A DNA stretch of 64,000 nt from Gautieria morchelliformis (taxonomy: Eukaryota; Basidiomycota; Agaricomycetes; Gomphales; Gomphaceae). The stretch lies in contig WHVA01000291.1 of the NCBI GenBank assembly GCA_015179125.1, positions 62,001 to 126,000 of the forward strand. The letters are read 5' to 3'. Position 1 is the stretch's first letter. Each line of letters starts with the position of its first letter. Of this stretch, positions 33,168 to 43,132 are shown in pieces. The position numbers were made by a program, and so were the translations under genes. The notes beneath the pieces were generated by a model, which saw nothing but the letters and a program-made list of their open reading frames with translations, made no database searches and was not told the DNA's origin.

Positions 33168-33958
33168 ATGCGTGTTAAGAAATGTACGCTCCTGCCTGCC
33201 ATGCCAGTTGACCCATCAAAGAAACATGTCCTGGCAGCCACTCTGATACCATACCTCCTCAGCACCACACCATCTCTCCCCACTATCACTCAGGAAGACA
33301 CTGGATCAAGCATGAGCCAAATTGCAGCACAGGCCGTACTCACGCAGAGAGCAAGGCCACAACCTAGTATAGGGGGTGAACATGTCACAGTTGAGTACTT
33401 ATGCCGCATCAGTGAGGCAGAATGCTTGTGGTGTCTTCAGTAAGCCCTCTGCTGGTGTCATTCAGTTATGGAAACTTACAGGCCTTTCAGGTTCACAGTA
33501 GAGGACCTGCAGCACCTCAGCTCACTCTTAGAGCTCCCAGACCCATTGATTACCAGTGGGGGCTACCGATGCCCCCCTCTCGAGTCATTCACCCTCCTTT
33601 GTGCATGTCTCCGCAGCCCTGAGGACCAATGGTCCCTGGCCATGAGGTATGCCTGCATGCAGCCAGCAATCTCACAGATTGTGAACAAAACTGCAAGGTT
33701 CATAGATGTGCACTGGGGCCACTTGCTCGGGTGGGATTCCAAAGGTCTTCTCAGCCCTGAGAGACTGCAGATATATGCATGTGCTCTCCACAACTTTGGG
33801 GCTCCAACCCAGTTGGTCTTCAGGTTTATCAACTGCATGATGATCCTCTGTTCAGCCATAAATGGAGAGGGTCTTCTGTTCTTTGTCAATGGCCCTGGCA
33901 GTACAGGCAAAACTTTTACCTGGAATACCCTGGCTCATTCTAAGATAGCAGCAGTATA
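33168..33958 (+). mobile_element. PIF/Harbinger-like fragment joined to a Helitron-type helicase fragment
   Basis: From about 33468 the frame METYRPFRFTVEDLQHL, then ITSGGYRCPPLESFTLLCAC and SQIVNKTARFIDVHW, resembles the N-terminal part of PIF/Harbinger (HARBI1-type) transposases. At about 33830 it changes without a stop to INGEGLLFFVNGPGSTGKTF, a Walker A region like that of the Pif1-type helicase in Helitrons. The frame ends at 33958. Neither part is complete: the Harbinger DDE core and nearly all helicase motifs are missing. Either a capture event or chance joining of two fossils could explain it. An upstream frame (33168-33440) is not recognised. Confidence 0.6.
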
Positions 33959-33991
33959 AACTGCGCACCCTCTAAGTGCCCATTAGTCAGC

Positions 33992-34008
33992 TTAGGGTTA
34001 GGGTTTAG
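33992..34008 (+). repeat. Short telomere-like repeat
   Basis: TTAGGGTTAGGGTTTAGG-like sequence: two TTAGGG units and one variant, between the helicase fragment and the decayed transposase. It could be a relic of break repair or a chance match. Confidence 0.6.
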
Positions 34009-34072
34009 GCGGCAAAAATACTCGGGATGGAAGTTTCAAATTTTGGTAGGACATCCTGGTAGCTATGGTATA

Positions 34073-35600
34073 TTACTTTGGGGCCTCTAAGTCCTCCATT
34101 ATTGACTTTGGTAGTACTCTATGCCCATGAAACTTCTGGTTGGGCCAACTTGCCTGTATACCAAGTCCATGTTTATATGCATCCATGAACCGAGTGGCAT
34201 GATTGGCATATCTGAGTGCAGTCTCACTTAGCACTCCTTTATGCAAGTAAATAACACACTTGCCGGTGCATTTTGAGTAGATCCACACGATCAAGGCATT
34301 CCTGCACATTTTTCTCCATTTCTGCCTCATTTTTTGGAGGAGGGAGCATTCTATAATGTAGTTTCACATACCCCCAGCATTGCTCAATGAAATTTAGCTC
34401 ACAATGGAACTTTGGATAAAAAAGGCAAAATGACCATGTGACTCAACAAGCTCAAATAGTGCTGGCTTTTGTGCAACAAAGTCTGGCTGGTTGAAAAGCA
34501 CCCAACGGCAGCAGCAAGCTGCTGTTTGGTCCTTGTACTTGAATCTGGCACATTCAGGAAACCTGGTTCTTCAAGAATGGTCTTCATACCCTTAAACCAG
34601 CCTGGCATGTCAGGGTGATCATCAGGGTAATAAAAGTCCTGTGATTGGCCATTTGGGAGGGTTCCATGATGCATCTTGCACTTCCCATGCTTCCTGTGCC
34701 AGTGCTTTGGGAATTTAGGCATAGAGCGAGCTGAGAGTGTATCATCTACTCTTTTTTCACTGCAGGCATAGAAAAGTTTTCTTGTCTGAAAAACTGTTCA
34801 AAAAACTGTAAAGATTTTCCAAATATTTTTAGTGTTTTTTTTATGTAAAAAAACTATAATAAAATTTTGTGTTTTTATTAGAATTTGTTGAGCAAGAAAA
34901 TTGTAAAAAAAATTCAAAGTTTTTCGCAGGGTTTTTTATGGGTTTTGTTTTGTTTTCACAAAGAAACTTATAAAAACACATAAAAAACCCTGTAAAAAAC
35001 TTGACACTTTTTTACAATTTTCTTGGTCAACAAATTCTAACAAAAACACAAAATTTTGTTAAAGTTTTTTTACATAAAAAACACTAAAAATATTTGGAAA
35101 ATCTTTACAGTTTTTTGAACAGTTTTTCAGACCAGAAATTTTTTATATGCCTCCAGTGTTTGGTGCCCCGTTGCATTGTCAAATCCAAAAGCAGCAATTG
35201 TTGTTCCTTGGAAATTATCCTCAAATAATTCAATGGCTTTCTCAGTTTGAGAACAAAGATCTGCGCAATCAAAATATCCATCACAGTTCTTTCCCCTTGA
35301 ATAGAACTCAAGCTTGCTGAGAGCTGGCATGGTTCACAGTGAATTAATATGAACAGAGAAAAGTAAACTCACCCGTCTTTGGATTTAAGCCAGCCCAGGC
35401 CTGGTGAGCAGAAGTCAGAGACCATGATAGAAGCACCCTCCCCCTTTTGAATTGGCTCTGCTTTTTCACTAATGTGAACCCAACGTGTTTTCCTTCGATC
35501 ATTGGCATAAAATGTAGATTTATCTTGTGTGACCAAAACAATCCTTTTCTGCTGTGGGAATCTGGGAAGCTGACAATTCGCCCCCCGCTGGGCCACTGGC
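34073..35600 (-). mobile_element. Decayed DDE transposase (DDE_3, Tc1/mariner-like superfamily)
   Basis: Minus-strand pieces match a transposase widespread in Agaricomycetes. Near 35540 is QDKSTFYANDRRKTRWVH, with the first catalytic Asp; then GEGASIMVSDF (35430); FGFDNATGHQTLEAYKKFL (35170), with the second Asp; MPKFPKHW (34722); FYYPDDHPDMPGWFKGM (34640); FHCELNFIEQCWGYVK (about 34390), with the final acidic residue; and YANHATRFMDAYKHGL with KFHGHRVLPKSIMEDLE near the end (34195-34080). Several frame changes and internal stops separate them, and an inverted-repeat element splits the gene. GGCTATAGCC-type inverted repeats near 35600-35635 could be the element's terminal region. Not functional. 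Confidence 0.8.
34784..35132. repeat. AT-rich fold-back element (MITE-like)
   Basis: A near-perfect inverted repeat of about 349 bp. The left arm begins GTCTGAAAAACTGTTC at 34784 and the right arm ends with its complement, GAACAGTTTTTCAGAC, at 35132. The arms are about 160 bp each around a short GGGTTTTGTTTTG-type centre. It is far more AT-rich than its surroundings and sits inside the decayed transposase, interrupting its reading frame. A clear target-site duplication was not found. Confidence 0.85.
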
Positions 35601-35746
35601 TATAGCCGGTTGACCATAGCCAACTGGCTATGTGGGTGACTAGGGACCCCAGCCTTAGCTTACGTTTAATCTAAATTACGTAGACGCGCGGTTGTTCTCC
35701 TCGTTCGTCGAACTTCTCCACCTCTAAGTGCCTACATATCTATGCT

Positions 35747-37612
35747 ATGAGTCTTCTTCTTAATGGTCATGCTGCTGCTGTTCCTATCCCACCTAGTGGT
35801 CCCGACCAATCCAATCCGCAAATTCCGCGCCGCTTGTCACACTGTCCTGATTGCAAACGCAGCCTCGGTGATTTTGTGGTCTGTAAAGGGGCATCGACAA
35901 CAAGCAACCGCGGCCGAATTATGCAACTTGTAAGATCTCTTACTCATCTTTGTGATCATCTAGTCAAGCTAAGCATGATTAATTTAGTGTTCTAATCGAT
36001 ATTGTAACTATGCGATCTTCTATAGTGATGTGTACACTGTCTTTCAGCACGCAGAAGCCGTTGCAAAGTACTACAATGCTCATTCACCTGCCTATGTGCC
36101 TCCCCTTCTTGCCTTTCCTGCACCACATGCCTCTCATCCTCCCCTTCCTGCCCCTTGTGCTAAAACTCCCGCCAATCCTGTAGACAAATGTAGTGGCCCG
36201 GAATGTCAGACAAGGAACCCCCACAAGCGCAACTCCAAGTGTCTGTATGGTCGCTGCAGTGGCTGCTGTGACAAGGAGTTTGAGGATACGAAAGTAGCTG
36301 GTACCTTTCGGAGAGAGTGCGCAGCACATATGAAGCGCACTAGACAACGGGATGGGCCAGTAAACCCTACGCTCGCTCAAACTCCTAGAATTCCTATTCT
36401 TTTGGTGCCCAATCCTACAAGTCCTAAAGTGCGAGAAGATATCCCTATTCCCGCACGGTCTACTCAGCTCTCTAATAGCGGTCAGCGCCACCTTCTGTCA
36501 TCAAGCATCAGTGATCTGTGGTCAGAAACATCAATGGCAGCACAGATACGCTCACAAGCAAAACGCGCGAGTCAGGTAGTGGTCCGTGACCTTAAGCAAG
36601 TGAGCCGAACAAATGTCAACCTTATCGTGTGGCACAGTGTGAGTCAATATCTTGTCATATGCGTACACTAGACCAACAGTTCACATAGGGAAGCCCTAAA
36701 CCATACCGCTACCGACTTCCTCTTCCTTCGTACCCTAATTTCTCTCTCAGTCTGGCACATAAGCTCGTGAATGAAATACCGATACATGCAGATGATGCCA
36801 TAGAAACTTGGATTCCAGCACACCAGCACTGGGAACAACATTCACTTGAAACTACACGAACAGTTCGAGAAAACGATCGGCTGCTTTATAAGCTTATTAG
36901 GACAGTGACCGCTACAATAGATGATAGCGCGTGCTTGGGCCTTGAAGAGGAGTTGAGTATACAGCACAGCTTAGGCAAAATAAAGCGTCGCCTGGATGAT
37001 CTTGTCTCCCCTACGATCCCAAGTTCCACGGCCACACTATCCCCTTCGTCAAGCACCAGTTCTGCCCTTTCCTCCCTGCTTTTGGCATCTAGCCGTTCAC
37101 CCACCCCTCATGACAGAGCCTGCCTTTTCACTTCGACCTTGTTTCCAACCTCTCGTTCATCCACACCCTCCACTTCTTTGAGCCACAATTCGGGGATATC
37201 TCCGTCACCTTCTAAACGCTTATGACCTTCGCCAGGTAATAATATTTTGGAGAAGAATTTGAGTACAACCCGAGTTTGGCCACGAGACTTTCATGTATCA
37301 GTCATTGACGAGGGCTTTGACTATATTGAACGTGGTCAGCAACAGCGTCGTCATCTCAAGACACTTTTTATGGAATTTTTTCATCAGCCTGTTGTGCACT
37401 CAACATTCAACATGCTGAGGAAATGGTATACGATGAAGGCTGATAATACACTCAAATTGATCTTTATTGACTATGGAGAGTCTCCCGAGGGCCTTTGGCC
37501 TGCATTTACCACAGCGTGTCGTGCTATCAGCTCCCCAGAAATACCTCAACCTTTGCTGGTAGTCAAGTCGGAGGACGATGATATCGTGGTCGTCCCTGAC
37601 TCACTGCCATAA
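35747..37612 (+). CDS. Companion gene of the KDZ element, function unknown
   Basis: Several exons. Exon 1, from the ATG at 35747 (MSLLLNGHAAAVP) to a donor at about 35930, holds a CPDC pair. Exon 2 (about 36048-36640) begins HAEAVAKYYN and carries a Cys cluster (CSGPECQTRNPH, CLYGRCSGCC). A small exon joins to LVNEIPIHADDAIETWIPAHQHWEQH (36760), followed by a helical stretch, a Ser/Pro-rich linker and SPSPSKRL. The last exon holds VWPRDFHVSVIDEGFDYIE (37270) and an acidic end (VKSEDDDIVVVPDSLP) before the stop. Fungal proteins of this build are familiar to me as hypothetical proteins, but I cannot name a function. The Cys clusters suggest zinc binding. It converges on the KDZ transposase, ending about 130 nt away, and looks intact. 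It could be a host gene next to the transposon rather than part of it. Confidence 0.65.
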
Positions 37613-37740
37613 ATCAGGCCAATTCTCACATCATACGAACTGAAACGTTGGTTGATTGCAATGGGCATGTCTCGAGGCTATATATTCTTGATGAGTAGCT
37701 GCACTCCTTTCGTCTCTCTCTACATCTTTACCACTTGTTG

Positions 37741-39935
37741 TTATGCAAGTTCACTTCCATTATTCTGACAGAGTAAAGCCTCCCGTGGGATTAGATAGGG
37801 TGCGTGTCCTGCACCTTCCAAATCCTTGATCAATGCTTGGTTACGATGTGCAATCATCTCATCCAAGAAGAAGTTGAATCTTTAAGCCAGTTATTACTAC
37901 ATCTCACATATGTAGACCTTTGAATATGCTCACCTCTCGGCACGCATCAATCGGGTAATTGCACGAAATCCACCAACCCACCGATTGACCTGCTCACATG
38001 CTGAAGAGTTAAACAACCATTTCCCTGAACCCTCATCCATCAGTTCAATCCAAAGTGCCGGGTTACAGTTTTGACCGCAAAATTCGTCTGTTTCAGCATG
38101 TTTATTCTTGTAGTGGAAGACGTCGACTGGGAGAGCCACCTGGTCAAAGTATGTATCCTTCTCCTTTGCAAGCATTCAGCCACTTTGCAATTATTGTCAT
38201 ACCACATCACATTGGGAAGAGAGTACTTCGTGGGAAAGAGCTTCTTCCAGAATAGCTTACAGAGAGCGTTAATTAGTACCGCAAAGAGACAGTGAAATCT
38301 TAACATACCCGTACACTATTAGGACCCTCAGCACCATAAAATGTTGCCCTCCCCAATATTATACCACATGAACTGACACTACAATTCTTCGCTATGTGTG
38401 CGCCGCCGGCCAAACCGTGCAAACACCTTGCGATAGCCCCCTTTAGGCTTCTCACTACAGGCTGCCATGTCTGGGGCCACATAGTCCCCGCTCTCATCAA
38501 TGAGAACCTCTTCATCTTCATCGCTATCAGCCTCACCCAGCTCACTCATTGCTATTGGATCCAGTGGAGGAGGGATTGAGTCTACCGGTGGGGGTATATT
38601 GTTCGGCAGATTTGGTACAAGCTGGTAGACACGTTCCATACGTTCTCGCAGTTGGAACATTGCAGTTCCACGTTCAACGTATTTCTCTTCTGCCTCACGA
38701 TGCTGGCGGTTGGTACACGTACGGTACCCAGGCTCGAGAAATTCGCTGCACTGTTCAACAGCACATATTCTATCCCGAGTAGCATGTAGCGAGCAGAAGC
38801 GATGCTTGCTTGTTGGAAGGGGTTCCTTACAGTCATGTACAGCACAGCATGGGTGACCTAGTGAGACTCCATCGGTAACAACAGACCGGTACACAGCAAT
38901 ATGTCGACCGTTACAATCCTTGAGATGTTTTGTGCATAGGTTACAGGCATGATTCCATGCTGGCTGGCCTGTACCTGCCATTGCGATGTTTCGATTTTGA
39001 ATAGCATCATACCATCGTATAGAGGGCTCGGCAGCCTTGTGTGGAACCTGGAGCAGCGTGTCATGGCTTTGATGCCAGGCCAGAAGCGCACTTATGGTAA
39101 AGGCTTCCCATACATTCTTTCCATTCAAGGTAAACTTAACTGTCCAAGATGATGGGAGGTCATCGTTCCAAGCAAGTTTCTGAGATCGAGCATTATAAAG
39201 CCGAGAACAATTCTGGCTTGATGCCCTGTTATAGTGGTATGATAAACCTGTTGAGAAAGAATGAAATACCAAGCAGCATACCAAGTCATAAACATTTGAT
39301 TCGTAAACTCTTCACATAAGTTGCGTTCTATAAACAGATGGGTGTTGATCTGGACCGCACTGACGGGGGAAGCTGGCTCATCAAAGGGATAATAAGTACG
39401 GATGTTGCTGGCCACATAACAATTGTGATGATATCGTGTACAGCAGCCTGATGCGCCGTGAAAGTGGTAGCAAGTTAGACAGAAATAAAAATAAAATAAT
39501 AACACATACTGCGGCAGTAGGTTGACGTGGTGTAGACAGGGAGTGGCCCATTAGATGAGGAAAACAACGTGGCCTGATGGGTTTCTGGCTCTCGTAGATC
39601 TGGTGCAGTGCCCACTGACGAACCTCTGTTCATAGGATTGTTTGGGCAATGCTGCATTAAGCATTTGTGTGTCGGTGGGAAAAAGTGATAAATGCCTGCA
39701 AGAAATAAGGATCATTTGTGTTCGGATATAGGTAAGGAGACATACCGATATTTTGGGGGATCCCAGACTCCAAGAACTTCGGCACAAACGACGCTATACA
39801 GCAAAGTTATGAGGACTCCAGGCTAGATCTCTGAGGCCTTTCCAGCACATATCAGCAGTTACCTCATCCATATCAAGAGTCTCCTTGACGAATTCATGGA
39901 CCGAGGAAGGTAAACATTGCGGCGCTGTGTGTATA
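37741..39935 (-). CDS. KDZ-family transposase with CxC cysteine clusters, 5' truncated
   Basis: A Kyakuja-Dileera-Zisupton type transposase. From the 5' side: CLPSSVHEFVKETLDMDEV (39895), CxC5-like; NPMNRGSSVGTAPDLREPETH (39630); GASGCCTRYHHNCYVASN (39450); IQNRNIAMAGTGQPAW (38990); the second cluster VSLGHPCCAVHDCKEPL with CSLHATRDRICAVEQC (38860-38760), CxC6-like; GIILGRATFYGAEG (38350); WYDNNCKVAE (38205), with a catalytic Asp; LPVDVFHYKNKHAETDEFC (38150); FNSSACEQVNRWVGGF (38000), with a catalytic Glu; and a last exon FNFFLDEMIAHRNQAL ending at 37741. Introns of about 50-70 nt separate exons. The expected first 100 or so residues are not seen upstream of 39935, so the gene seems to have lost its start. 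Confidence 0.83.
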
Positions 39936-39959
39936 AAAGCAGATTTTTGCGTGAATATT

Positions 39960-42571
39960 GTCATGAAATTGAGATAAGTACGTACACGACACGAACACAC
40001 AATCACACTCGAACCCACGCGCACCCTCTCGAACCCATGCACATTCACACAACACATATCACAATACCCTGCCAACCCGCGGACATGCAGCTGATACGAC
40101 GACCCGCCGGCCCATTCCTATATCAAGAAAGGGCCCGAGCCCGAGACACACTGATCCGAGGAATAAGTCGACGGCTAGTCCGTCGAACACGATCTTTCTT
40201 TCTTTCCTTCTGTTCCCCATTCCAAACACACACCCCTTCTTCTGATCCTCTTAATCACATATAATATTCCCCTATCAACTAGTACCATACACACTCACCG
40301 CAGCATCCAGCACCTCAATCACCGAGCCGCATTTACACTCCTTCTCACGCACAACCCCATACGTCCTAGCCCATCCTACGCCTCAGATAAATAGTCAATC
40401 TATGTATCATGTCTAGCTAGTTAATCAAACTCACTTGTCACGCATACAAACATTCCTCTCGAAATACTCTGCTCGCAACCACTCTTATTCTTTACAGATT
40501 AAGAGTCTCATCGACTCACCATGGCACAACCAATCGCTAGCACCACCCCATATCCCAAGCACGACATTCACAAGTTTCGAGACATTAAACCGAAGCTCAG
40601 CCGAGAAAATTGGATGTCCTGGAAGAGAGAACTGTTAGCGACTGCGAGAGATAGGGGCCTATACGCTATCATCGCCGGTACGATCCCCTACCCCGACAAC
40701 ACTAACCAGACCATTACCCTCACCGCCGGAGTCGAGATGGTCGGAAACATACCATTGACACAGCTTCAGGACGAGTGGGACGATAAGAACAATGTTGCTT
40801 ACAGTCAGATCCTCCTTTGCATATCTCCGGAACTCCAGACAGCGATCGATACGACAGATCAGTGTGCCGAAGCTTGGCAGATCCTGACGAAGAAGTTCGA
40901 GTCGACCGACCCCAGCAAAATCAGTATTGTGAGGACGAGATATGAAAACTACCATATGGTGGAGGGTCAGTCTGTCTCGGAATATCTCACTGTGATGAAG
41001 GAATACAGGAATCAGCTTGCGAAGATGGGAGAAGTGATAGCTGACTCCACTCACGTTGCAACCATCCTCAGGAACGTCCCCGAGTCCTGGAGACCCATCG
41101 CGCAGACCATACGCATGATTGTGAAGACTCCTGATGATGTCGAGGAAAGGCTGGAGGCGCACGAGGCGGATCTGAGTGCAGTTGAGGTTTCAACACAGGC
41201 AGCTACGGCTTTCATTGCGCAATCCAGACCTACCAGACGCTTTGATAACCCTGTTTTCAGAGCCCCCGCCAGTGCCGGTTTCATGAGTCACTACCGAGTC
41301 GAACATCAGACTACTGACAGGGGAAACCGAAGACCAACGTACCACTGTAACAACTGCGGCAAAAATGGCCACTCGGCGTCGAGATGCTTCGCGCCAGGGG
41401 GAGGTCTTGCAGGTCAGGCGTCGTGGGGGAATGGTTACATGCAGGGAGAACGAACGAATGGATATTTTCGAGACACACCAATTGATCCGACCAGACCGGC
41501 CACAGCAGCCCGTAAACAATATCTCAGCTCAATTTGCCAATGTACCGAAGAAGGACATCGTTATGATGGCCCACATCGCCGAGGTCACCAGACCTGAGCC
41601 AACCATTGTCCTGTCAACAAATCCGTCAGCATTGTCAGCGATACACGACAAAACTCACATATGGCTAGTCGACTCAGCTGCATCGAGTCACCTGTGCGGA
41701 AACATCGACTTGTTCGACGAAATACACACGATCCCTACGATTTCAGTCGATACAGCCAGTGGAGCATCTTTCAAAGCAAATCAGATGGGTACCATTCGCA
41801 TTACAATCCAGAACGATGCATACCTGCTTCCACCACTTGCTCTGACTCTACAGAACGTCCTCTTTGTCCCCAAACTCAATGCCAACCTTCTCTCAGTTGG
41901 ACGAATGACCACCGCGAAGGTTGACGTACTTTTCAGCCACACCGGCACCTCACTGCTAATGGACGACGAAATCATCGCTAGGGGGACAAAAATCAATAAT
42001 CTATTCGCATACTCAGCTCAATCCTCACCAAGACCCGAGACGAAACCCGCGATCCATTCAGAATACACATCAAACAATGAGATTTTACCTGCGACCACTA
42101 ACGACGAGTTGATGAGCAGGGGGAACAATGAGTCGAAGCACGAGGCTGTGGACGTCCTCAATGATGGACAGGGAGAGGAGCTTGATGGCATGCTCGATAG
42201 GGGAGAGGAGGAGAAGCGTGTGGGTGTGCTTGATGATGGGAAGCGCATGGAAGGGACGGCCGAAGAACAAGATGGAGGGGGAGAGTCAAGAGTCAGTAAG
42301 GAGAAGGTGAAGGACGAAGAAGACTCACCAAGGGATTTTTGGAAGGGACCAGGGATTGATCCCTCGAACGCGGAATGCGGAAGAGGGGAGATACACGCGA
42401 CGCCGCTCACGGAAATAGGGGCGGTGGCACAGGAGAAGAGAGATCCTAAGGAACAGGGAGGGGAGGACGCAGACGTATTCGACGGGGGACAGAATCACGC
42501 GGACGTGGTCGATGACGGAAAGGGCGGGGAAGGAGTAACCGAAGAACAAGACATAGGGGGAGATTCGAGAG
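39960..42571 (+). mobile_element. Ty1/copia fossil: gag and protease only
   Basis: Leader-like sequence precedes a gag from the ATG at 40521 (MAQPIASTTPYPKHD) with a UBN2-like core and a CCHC knuckle (CNNCGKNGHSASRC). It is followed by a copia-type protease domain with WLVDSAASSHLCG (about 41660) and the LLSVGR motif typical of the family. A long acidic, Gly/Asp/Glu-rich stretch with an imperfect internal repeat (EEQDGGGESRV, EEQDIGGDSRV) follows. Integrase and reverse transcriptase are absent because a gypsy LTR begins at 42572. No left LTR was recognised with confidence. It is broken, with about one frame break besides the lost part. Confidence 0.75.
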
Positions 42572-43132
42572 TGTAAGGACCCGGCCTTTGGCCGGCTACT
42601 TACCGGTAGAACCTTCTTCCGAGCCCGAGCCTTGTGATATTCATGCCCGAGTACATATGATACTTATCCGTGCCCGAGCCCGATCCCGAGCTTGAACTCA
42701 TATCCGACCTTGATCCCATGCCCGTATCCCCTTAGTTACTGATTCCGCTCCATCACGCATCATTCGTATATTACCTCACCCTGACCTCGGTCTCCTGACC
42801 TCGCCCTGACCTCCACTAATCCGTTCGCCCCTGACTTGCACCTCGTCCGTATATAACCCCCTTGTATGCATTCCTACTCCTCAGTCTGAAAATCAACTAT
42901 CGTGTCCCTTCGATCCCTAGCTAGTTTCTACGCCTCGCCTCTTAAGCTAGAACCTCGCCTCTTATTCGTTTACCTCCGAAGTTGGGACTCGTGCGTAGGG
43001 TCGGCGCAGCACATAAGCTGAAGCCAAGTCCCTCTCCGACTTCCCCATCCAAACCTCGCCCCGTAACCTCGGACCTTGCCTCGGGTTTCGTTCCCGATCT
43101 CGGCCAACCTTACGACGGATCGTAACGTAACA
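42572..43132 (+). repeat. 5' LTR of the chromovirus (561 bp)
   Basis: Begins TGTAAGGACCCGG and ends GTAACA. It contains TATATAA near 42850, a likely TATA box, and a CCGAGCCCGAGC-rich U3. The pair at the right end is 536 bp. Confidence 0.93.

Noticed and set aside
36084-36491. 135-codon minus-strand ORF opposite the KDZ companion gene
   Set aside because: Shadow of the plus-strand exon, which has Cys clusters and splice sites.
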